Shown piece after piece: positions 1 through 4,738 of a DNA stretch of 5,528 nt. The stretch covers positions 1-5,528 of the forward strand of contig JAEZFH010000040.1 of NCBI GenBank assembly GCA_023437885.1, read 5' to 3'. The position numbers and the translations under genes are program-made. Each line of letters starts with the position of its first letter. The first letter of the stretch is position 1. The stretch comes from Bacillota bacterium (lineage in GTDB: Bacteria > Bacillota > Clostridia > Lachnospirales > Lachnospiraceae). Below the pieces are notes generated by a model. The model did not search any database and was not told the DNA's origin. It saw only the letters and a program-made list of their open reading frames with translations.

Positions 1-45
1 AAATCGTTATATAAAGTAGGATGATTATGATAAGTTCAATCCAAT

Positions 46-60
46 ATTACACAGTGTTAT
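46..60. promoter_or_regulatory. Imperfect palindrome in the leader of the LiaF-like gene (possible operator)
   Basis: This is a 15-bp odd-centred dyad (centre at 53) in which six of seven arm positions pair, with a perfect ACAC/GTGT core. It lies just upstream of the ribosome binding site of the first gene, where a repressor site could sit. No convincing -35/-10 pair could be placed in the 78 bases before the gene, so the promoter may lie outside the window. AT-rich sequence yields such dyads by chance, so this is a weak candidate only. Confidence 0.18.
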
Positions 61-78
61 TAACGGGGAGGATGGAAT

Positions 79-783
79 ATGAGAGGTAAATCTTCAAATG
101 TTTTGTGGGGACTGTTTTTTATTGTAATCGGTGTAATTATCGCCGGCAATGTAATGGATCTATGGGATTTCGAACTGTTCTTTGACGGATGGTGGACCCT
201 GTTCATTATTGTACCCTGCTTCATCAGCATGATTCAGAATGGATTTTCCACAGGCTCCGCCTTCGGATTTATCATAGGCATATTGCTGCTTATGAATTAT
301 TATGTCGATTTTAAATTCAGTATCTGGCAGCTTCTCCTGCCTGGTATTCTGGTATTCATCGGTATTCGGATCCTATTTCAGGGAACGTTTCGGAGAAGGA
401 TTTCATACAATCAGAATTATAATATGAACTCCGATACACCTGGAGCAAATTATACCAATGAAAGCAGAGGAGAGTACACAGCAGTATTTTCCAGCAACCA
501 CGTTCATATCACAGACCAATTCTACGGAACGGTTTTAAGTGCCATTTTCGGTGCGGTAGTGCTTGACTTGAGAGATGCGGTAATTGCGGGTGATGTTGAA
601 ATTAATGCAACAGCCGTCTTTGGCGGTATTGACATCTATCTTCCGGATGGAGTAAAGGTCAAGATAAATAATGTTCCCATCTTCGGCGGAGTAGGCAACA
701 AGCATCGCCAGTCCAATGATCCGGCCGCTCCGACGATCTATCTGAGATCCACCTGCATGTTTGGAGGGATTGATATCAAATGA
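79..783 (+). CDS. LiaF-like membrane protein: four-helix N-terminus plus cell-wall-stress beta domain
   Basis: This 234-residue protein is probably an envelope-stress modulator in the cytoplasmic membrane. Four hydrophobic segments are visible at about residues 7-26, 38-56, 59-78 and 83-102, the layout of the LiaI/LiaF-type membrane domain. An Arg-rich boundary (RRR, 105-107) and a polar Asn/Tyr/Ser linker (about 108-135) follow. The C-terminal part (about 136-234) has the repeated FG[GA] turns of the LiaF C-terminal domain, at about 157, 181, 202 and 228, each followed by a short beta strand. In the Lia system LiaF restrains the LiaS/LiaR two-component pair, but no kinase or regulator is visible here, so that role is family knowledge only. 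The ATG has a strong GGGGAGG site at 65-71 with a 7-base spacer. The stop overlaps the start of the next gene, which indicates coupled translation. The domain call is firm; the exact role is uncertain. Confidence 0.86.
   Translation: MRGKSSNVLWGLFFIVIGVIIAGNVMDLWDFELFFDGWWTLFIIVPCFISMIQNGFSTGSAFGFIIGILLLMNYYVDFKFSIWQLLLPGILVFIGIRILFQGTFRRRISYNQNYNMNSDTPGANYTNESRGEYTAVFSSNHVHITDQFYGTVLSAIFGAVVLDLRDAVIAGDVEINATAVFGGIDIYLPDGVKVKINNVPIFGGVGNKHRQSNDPAAPTIYLRSTCMFGGIDIK
763..768 (+). promoter_or_regulatory. Ribosome binding site of the DUF4097 gene, inside the upstream coding sequence
   Basis: GGAGGG lies 11 bases before the ATG at 780. The same bases encode the Gly-Gly of the last FGG turn of the LiaF-like protein. 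The spacer is longer than usual, so re-initiation through the ATGA overlap at 780-783 probably contributes. Confidence 0.6.
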
Positions 784-1634
784 ACAGTTTGCAAAAAATT
801 ATTAAGTACTGTGCGATTGCTGTTGCAATTGCACTTGCCATCGGAATTATATCCTTTGCAGCCAATGTATTTTATGGGGTGGCAACCTTAGCCTTTGGAG
901 GAAGATCCCGTTCCGGTAATGTGGAAACCATTGATTTTGAGGAAAGTTATGACCGGGTTACAAGCCTTGATATTGATAATTCTACCGGAGAACTGAGAAT
1001 TGTTAAAGGGGACAGCTTCCGTGTGGAAGCCAGCAGGGTATTCAAAGGCTTCCGAGCAGAGGTAAACAGCAGCGGCAAATTATCCGTCAGTGACAATGAA
1101 TCGGGCATCCACTTCTTTGGATTCCGCTTCCGCGGTTTTAACAGCCCGAATTCAAAGATCACGGTCTACGTACCGGAAGATTTTGTTGCGGATGAAGTGA
1201 GAATCGAAACAGGAGCAGGAGCGGTAACCATTGAAGAGCTCACGACCGACTATCTTTATATCAGTGCCGGTGCGGGAAACATCAAAGGCAGCCATCTTAC
1301 TGCAGATAAGGTTAAGCTTGAGGGCGGTGTTGGTTCCATTCATCTGGAAGAGGTCAGTTTTCAGGATACGGATTTTGATTGCGGCGTCGGAAGTGTGAAT
1401 ATAAAGGGCATTCTTCTTGGAGAGAATAAATTGGAATGCGGAGTAGGTGAAGTGGTATTGAACCTGGAGGGCAATATCAATGATTATGACCTGGATATTG
1501 AGTCCGGTGTCGGCATGATACGGGTAAACGGCCAAAGAATGGAGGATACCAGTCACACCAACCGTTCGGCTGATCATTCCATTGAAGTGGATGGCGGTGT
1601 AGGCAATGTCAAAATAGACATCAGTCAAAATTGA
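780..1634 (+). CDS. DUF4097-family membrane-anchored beta-repeat protein (G[AV]G rungs)
   Basis: This 284-residue protein has an N-terminal hydrophobic segment (about residues 7-30) after a short Lys-bearing start, so it is probably anchored in the membrane with the rest outside. From about residue 55 it is almost entirely short beta strands joined by Gly turns. G[AV]G turns start at residues 145, 164, 183, 202, 221, 243 and 273. The first five are exactly 19 residues apart, followed by steps of 22 and 30. This fits the beta-solenoid-like DUF4097 fold, found in envelope-stress proteins such as those of the Lia/Psp repertoire. No catalytic motif is seen, so a scaffolding, sensing or binding role is inferred. 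It shares an ATGA overlap with the LiaF-like gene, which suggests the two products act together. Its last codons form the first unit of a 16-bp tandem repeat that continues past the stop. Confidence 0.85.
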   Translation: MNSLQKIIKYCAIAVAIALAIGIISFAANVFYGVATLAFGGRSRSGNVETIDFEESYDRVTSLDIDNSTGELRIVKGDSFRVEASRVFKGFRAEVNSSGKLSVSDNESGIHFFGFRFRGFNSPNSKITVYVPEDFVADEVRIETGAGAVTIEELTTDYLYISAGAGNIKGSHLTADKVKLEGGVGSIHLEEVSFQDTDFDCGVGSVNIKGILLGENKLECGVGEVVLNLEGNINDYDLDIESGVGMIRVNGQRMEDTSHTNRSADHSIEVDGGVGNVKIDISQN

Positions 1635-1680
1635 CATCGATCAAAATTGATATCGGTCGAAATTGACATCAGTCAGAATT
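1617..1680 (+). repeat. Four-copy 16-bp tandem repeat spanning the stop of the DUF4097 gene
   Basis: Four adjacent 16-base units, close to GACATCAGTCAAAATT, lie at 1617-1632, 1633-1648, 1649-1664 and 1665-1680, with one to a few differences between units. A degenerate partial unit precedes them at about 1608-1616 and the array fades after 1683. Unit one encodes the final Asp-Ile-Ser-Gln-Asn; the stop codon straddles the junction to unit two. Because 16 is not a multiple of three, the later units do not extend the protein. Each junction also forms a small dyad (GTCAA/TTGAC type) repeating every 16 bp. It may be simple slippage of a gene end or an array of binding sites. Confidence 0.85.
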
Positions 1681-1707
1681 GAGATTGAATAGTTTTACCA
1701 AAAATAG

Positions 1708-1736
1708 TTGCAATCTTCGAATACAAATATTAAAAT
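1708..1736 (+). promoter_or_regulatory. Candidate sigma-70-type promoter for the carboxypeptidase operon
   Basis: TTGCAA at 1708-1713 (4 of 6 to the -35 consensus) and TAAAAT at 1731-1736 (5 of 6 to the -10 consensus) are separated by exactly 17 bases. The initiation point would be near 1743, which leaves a leader of about 95 bases containing the inverted repeat at 1749-1790. It is predicted from sequence only, in AT-rich DNA where chance matches are common. Confidence 0.42.
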
Positions 1737-1748
1737 AAGAGAGAATAG

Positions 1749-1790
1749 TAATGGGGACGTTAATAGTGCAAATTAGTAACGTCCCCATTA
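1749..1790. repeat. Perfect 14-bp inverted repeat (GGGGACGTTA / TAACGTCCCC core)
   Basis: The arms at 1749-1762 and 1777-1790 are perfectly complementary and enclose a 14-base AT-rich loop. The stem contains four consecutive G-C pairs, yet no T-run follows on either strand, so it is not a standard intrinsic terminator. It lies between the predicted promoter and the carboxypeptidase start and so would fold at the beginning of that mRNA. From memory, similar GGGGACG-type palindromes recur in clostridial genomes, sometimes near REP-type transposases. A small dispersed palindromic element is therefore possible, as is an operator or mRNA-stability hairpin. Confidence 0.75.
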
Positions 1791-1838
1791 GACTGAAAGA
1801 ACGGCAGTATTTTATCTATTAACAGTGAGGAGAAGGCA

Positions 1839-3119
1839 ATGAACAAGAAGAACTTGCTGGGATTACTATTATTTGCATGTCTGATTACGGCAGGTCTGTT
1901 TGCAGGAGCAAATTACCTGACCGGTCTGAAGAGCGGTGCTTATACTGATCAGGCGGGAATACCAGAGAATGCCCGGGACATGCAAAACAGCAGCACGAAA
2001 GATACAGCAAATCAAAATACCTCGAAGAACATAGAAAAAGAATTGGCGGTCGCAGATCTTGCGGGAAAAGCAGCAGATACACAGGAACCTTGGTTAAATG
2101 CAAATCCGACAGATAACGGATCGGCACCGGATTCGACAGCCGATACTGCAGCGGGGAATACAGCACAGAGTAATGCGGATACGCAGGGCATAAATGCGAC
2201 CTTCAGCACTTCCGTCGATACGGCGGAAGCACCCCAGCTCATTCTAAACAGCGATGAAATAGATTATATGGCATATATTCCCGAGATCGTGGCAGACAGC
2301 AGTCTGGCGGCAGCGTTGGATATCTCCAACCCGGGCATCGATGTGGATGCTGCAGCAGCCATACTGTTTGATGCGGAGACCGGGAAGATCCTTTATCATA
2401 AGAACGCAGTGCAGGCAGTCTTTCCTGCGAGTACGGCAAAGCTGCTGACCGCATTGGTAGCACTGGATTGGTGCAATGAGGATGAGGAGGTAACCATCGG
2501 TGACGAGATAGCGATGATTGCTTCGGATTCTACGATTGCAGGCCTATATCCGGGGGAGATACTTAATATCCGTAATCTGCTGAATGGTATGCTCCTTCCC
2601 TCCGGGAATGATGCTGCCTATGCCATTGCGGCATATGTAGGCAGAAAATCCTTGAATAAACCGGAGGCGGTCAGGGAAGAGGCGATTGCTGAATTCGTCC
2701 GTCTTATGAACCAAAAGGCGGTGACTCTTGGAGTCAGAAACAGCTGTTTTAAGACACCGGATGGTTATGATGCCATCGGTCAATACACCACGGCCTATGA
2801 TATGGGGATGATCGGAATAGCCGCCGCAGCCAATGAGACAATTATAGAAGTGTCGGACCAGGGGAGATCCCGCAATCTTTTTCCGAGCGGAGAAGATGTC
2901 ACCTGGTATAATACAAATAAATTGGTAAGAAAGGATTATGCGCAGTATTATTCCAATGCCATCGGTTTAAAGACCGGTACCAGCACGATGGCCGGAAGAT
3001 GTCTGGTGGCAGCTGCCCAAAAGGACGGCCATAAGGTGGTCTGTGCTATTATGGATTCCAGCTCTGCCGGCAGGTGGGAGGATGCGTTGGCATTACTAAA
3101 ATACGGACTTCGTCAATAG
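1839..3119 (+). CDS. D-alanyl-D-alanine carboxypeptidase, S11 family (DacA/DacF-like penicillin-binding protein)
   Basis: This enzyme removes the terminal D-Ala from peptidoglycan pentapeptides outside the membrane and so limits cross-linking. All three active-site motifs are present in the 426 residues: SxxK at 198-201 (FPASTAK), SGN at 255-257, and KTGT at 378-381 followed by the usual AGRC stretch. A hydrophobic N-terminal segment (about 6-25) is an uncleaved anchor or signal peptide; Cys14 sits in a poor lipobox, so lipidation is unlikely. Residues about 35-135 form a low-complexity Ala/Asp/Asn/Thr/Ser linker that would hold the catalytic domain away from the membrane. The protein ends soon after the catalytic fold and lacks the C-terminal beta domain of PBP5. 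The ATG has GAGGAG at 1827-1832 upstream. The CPBP protease gene follows after 32 bp, probably on the same mRNA. Confidence 0.93.
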   Translation: MNKKNLLGLLLFACLITAGLFAGANYLTGLKSGAYTDQAGIPENARDMQNSSTKDTANQNTSKNIEKELAVADLAGKAADTQEPWLNANPTDNGSAPDSTADTAAGNTAQSNADTQGINATFSTSVDTAEAPQLILNSDEIDYMAYIPEIVADSSLAAALDISNPGIDVDAAAAILFDAETGKILYHKNAVQAVFPASTAKLLTALVALDWCNEDEEVTIGDEIAMIASDSTIAGLYPGEILNIRNLLNGMLLPSGNDAAYAIAAYVGRKSLNKPEAVREEAIAEFVRLMNQKAVTLGVRNSCFKTPDGYDAIGQYTTAYDMGMIGIAAAANETIIEVSDQGRSRNLFPSGEDVTWYNTNKLVRKDYAQYYSNAIGLKTGTSTMAGRCLVAAAQKDGHKVVCAIMDSSSAGRWEDALALLKYGLRQ

Positions 3120-3151
3120 TTAAGGCAGCAATGCCTGGAATAGGGGGATAC

Positions 3152-4279
3152 ATGGATCAGCAAGAGAACAATCTGAACGAGAAGCAGGATATAAAACAGC
3201 AAACGGAAAACAGCCAATCTTATCCTTCCCAGGGAAGAGATCCCCGGAATAATCAGGAGGGGATTTTCCCGTATTCGAATTATTATCAGGAGCAGCAAGG
3301 AAGCTATCCTCCCGGTCAGGAGCCTTACGGCATGAATGGCTATGGGTATCATAACGGGGAAAATCCCCTGAAACCGGAGGAATTAACGAAATCCATCCTG
3401 AACAAAGCTGGTTTTGCATTGTTTCTTATGGGAGTGGCTGTCCTTGCGATTCAGAGTATTGTGGGAGGAGCGGTTGGCATATGGAAGCCGACTTTGGTAG
3501 AAAGTAAATGGTATGTCTGGGCACTGACGGCACTCTCCATGATTGGTGTGGGGTTGCCAGTATTTTACCTGGCTTCCAGAAGGATACCGGATTCGCCGAA
3601 GGGAGAGGTGGTTAAGCTAAAGCCCTTGCATTTTATTGCCATCTTCTTTGTCTGTACCGCAGCGATGTACATTACAAATTTTTTCAGCGTGTTTATTACC
3701 TTTTTTATTGCCTTGCTAAAAGGAAAAAACTTGCTTGATCTTAATCCGCTGACGAATGTATTTGCCAACACTAACCTGGTTTTGGCGATATTATATGCAT
3801 CCATTGCAGCACCTATTGTTGAGGAATTGATTTTTCGCAAGCTTTTGCTTAATAAGCTTCGCCGATACGGAGATATTCCGGCTATCCTGTTGTCGGCCTT
3901 TGCCTTTGGCTTCTTCCATATGAACATATCCCAGTTTTTTTACGCGACTGCATTGGGAATTATCTTTGCTTATGTAACCATTCGGACGAACACATTGCGT
4001 TATAGTATATTGCTGCATGTCATGATTAATTTTATCGGAACAGCAATCACGCCCCTGGCTACCAGCGGGAGTATGATATCCTCCCTGATTATTGTAGTCT
4101 GGGTATTCTCAGCAATCATCGCGGGTGTGATCATCTTTGCGTTAAATATCAGAAAGGTTAGGCTCTATAGTGTAGGGAGGCCTCTGCAGAGAAAATCGGA
4201 ATACTTCTGGAATACGGGCACGATTCTTTATGTTTTGCTGTGCCTGATTATGATTATTACACAAATAGTTGTATTGTAA
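3152..4279 (+). CDS. CPBP-family intramembrane glutamic protease (CAAX/Abi) with Gln/Tyr-rich N-terminal tail
   Basis: This is a predicted 375-residue polytopic membrane protease of the Rce1/CAAX-Abi (CPBP) group, related to bacteriocin self-immunity proteins. The conserved motifs are intact: EELIFR (E224, E225, R229), FGFFH (H256) and HVMIN (H289, N293), all in membrane segments. Hydrophobic segments are visible at about 87-110, 121-141, 160-188, 206-223, 242-258, 262-278, 284-303, 308-332 and 354-375. The first 75 residues are hydrophilic and rich in Gln, Asn, Tyr, Gly and Pro, probably a disordered cytosolic tail. I chose ATG 3152 for its GGGGG-type site at 3143-3147. ATG 3131 has a weaker AAGG site, and ATG 3074 would overlap the carboxypeptidase gene by 46 bp. 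The gene lies 32 bp behind the carboxypeptidase and ends before a strong terminator. The substrate is unknown; many such proteins serve protein processing or membrane-complex assembly. Confidence 0.9.
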   Translation: MDQQENNLNEKQDIKQQTENSQSYPSQGRDPRNNQEGIFPYSNYYQEQQGSYPPGQEPYGMNGYGYHNGENPLKPEELTKSILNKAGFALFLMGVAVLAIQSIVGGAVGIWKPTLVESKWYVWALTALSMIGVGLPVFYLASRRIPDSPKGEVVKLKPLHFIAIFFVCTAAMYITNFFSVFITFFIALLKGKNLLDLNPLTNVFANTNLVLAILYASIAAPIVEELIFRKLLLNKLRRYGDIPAILLSAFAFGFFHMNISQFFYATALGIIFAYVTIRTNTLRYSILLHVMINFIGTAITPLATSGSMISSLIIVVWVFSAIIAGVIIFALNIRKVRLYSVGRPLQRKSEYFWNTGTILYVLLCLIMIITQIVVL

Positions 4280-4293
4280 TTATGTCAAAAGGG

Positions 4294-4383
4294 AAGAGCT
4301 GCCTCTGCCCGGTACCGGCCGGCGAACACTTCATAAGCGGAATGTTCGCCGGGCAGTATATCCCGGACAGCGGCAGCTCTTTT
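4294..4383. terminator. Composite hairpin terminator between convergent operons
   Basis: A perfect 10-bp outer stem (4294-4303 with 4372-4381) continues as an imperfect stem, with pairs such as 4305-4307 with 4368-4370. It encloses a second perfect 10-bp hairpin (4319-4328 with 4343-4352). A TTTT run at 4380-4383 follows for plus-strand transcripts. On the minus strand the stem is followed by CCC and then TTTT (complement of 4287-4290). It lies 15 bases after the CPBP stop and abuts the stop of the YbjQ gene, so it probably ends both operons. It is larger than a usual intrinsic terminator. Confidence 0.8.
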
Positions 4384-4702
4384 ATCTAAAGCGGACCGCG
4401 GTTCCTGAGGCGGTAACCATCAGCATACCATTGTTGGTACCAAGTACTTCATAATCGACATCGACACCGACGACCGCATCTGCGCCCATCTGATAGGCAC
4501 GTTGAGCCATCTCCTGCATGGCTTGTTCTCTGGCTCTGATTAGTTCTTCCTCGTAGGTCCCGGAGCGTCCCCCGAAGAAATTGGAGAGTCCGGCTGCAAA
4601 ATCCTTAACAAAATCAACACCGGAGATTACCTCTCCGAATACGATTCCCAAATACTCTGTTACCTGTTTCCCTTCTACAGAAGGGGTAGTAGTCATAATC
4701 AT
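4382..4702 (-). CDS. YbjQ/UPF0145 family protein (putative heavy-metal-binding domain)
   Basis: This 106-residue soluble protein matches the YbjQ/UPF0145 family along its full length. It has the N-terminal TTTPSVEGK strand (4-12), the EYLGIV...GE segment (16-24), the GGRSG loop (44-48), a helix rich in Glu/Arg (about 50-72), the GADAVVGVDVDYE core (73-85) and the C-terminal MLMVTASGTAV strand (93-103). Members are small oligomeric proteins often labelled heavy-metal-binding, but no biochemical role is firmly known and no Cys or His cluster is present here. The ATG at 4702 has a strong AAAGGAG site (complement of 4711-4717) with an 8-base spacer; the second Met at residue 3 is less well placed. 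It lies 36 bp behind the minus-strand DUF4097 gene and probably shares its mRNA. Its stop codon lies at the edge of the shared terminator. Confidence 0.93.
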   Translation of the reverse strand: MIMTTTPSVEGKQVTEYLGIVFGEVISGVDFVKDFAAGLSNFFGGRSGTYEEELIRAREQAMQEMAQRAYQMGADAVVGVDVDYEVLGTNNGMLMVTASGTAVRFR

Positions 4703-4738
4703 AATAAAAACTCCTTTCGTATTCAGATACGGATCTTG

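Noticed and set aside
1..24. Possible C-terminal end of an upstream gene (frame 1 reads seven codons then TGA at 22-24).
   Set aside because: Seven codons are too few to support a coding call; all three plus-strand frames close within the first 25 bases.
1152..1637. Open frame of 161 codons on the minus strand opposite the plus-strand DUF4097 gene.
   Set aside because: It lies fully antisense to a well-supported gene and resembles no family I know; the periodic protein signal is on the plus strand.
1617..1680. CRISPR array.
   Set aside because: The 16-bp units are directly adjacent with no spacers and no cas genes are present.
1880..1882. Lipobox cysteine (Cys14) making the carboxypeptidase a lipoprotein.
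   Set aside because: Phe at -2 is unusual and the hydrophobic stretch continues beyond the Cys, which fits a transmembrane anchor better.
3074..3151. Extended N-terminus of the CPBP protease from ATG 3074.
   Set aside because: It would overlap the carboxypeptidase gene by 46 bp, and the extra residues follow the carboxypeptidase codons in another frame. ATG 3152 has a better ribosome binding site.
3565..3927. Open frame of 120 codons on the minus strand opposite the CPBP gene.
   Set aside because: The conserved EELIFR and FGFFH motifs on the plus strand explain the sequence; the minus-strand product is a Lys/Arg-rich shadow.
4269..4454. Short plus-strand frame of 61 codons after the CPBP gene.
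   Set aside because: It runs through the terminator hairpin and into the antisense of the YbjQ gene, with no ribosome binding site.
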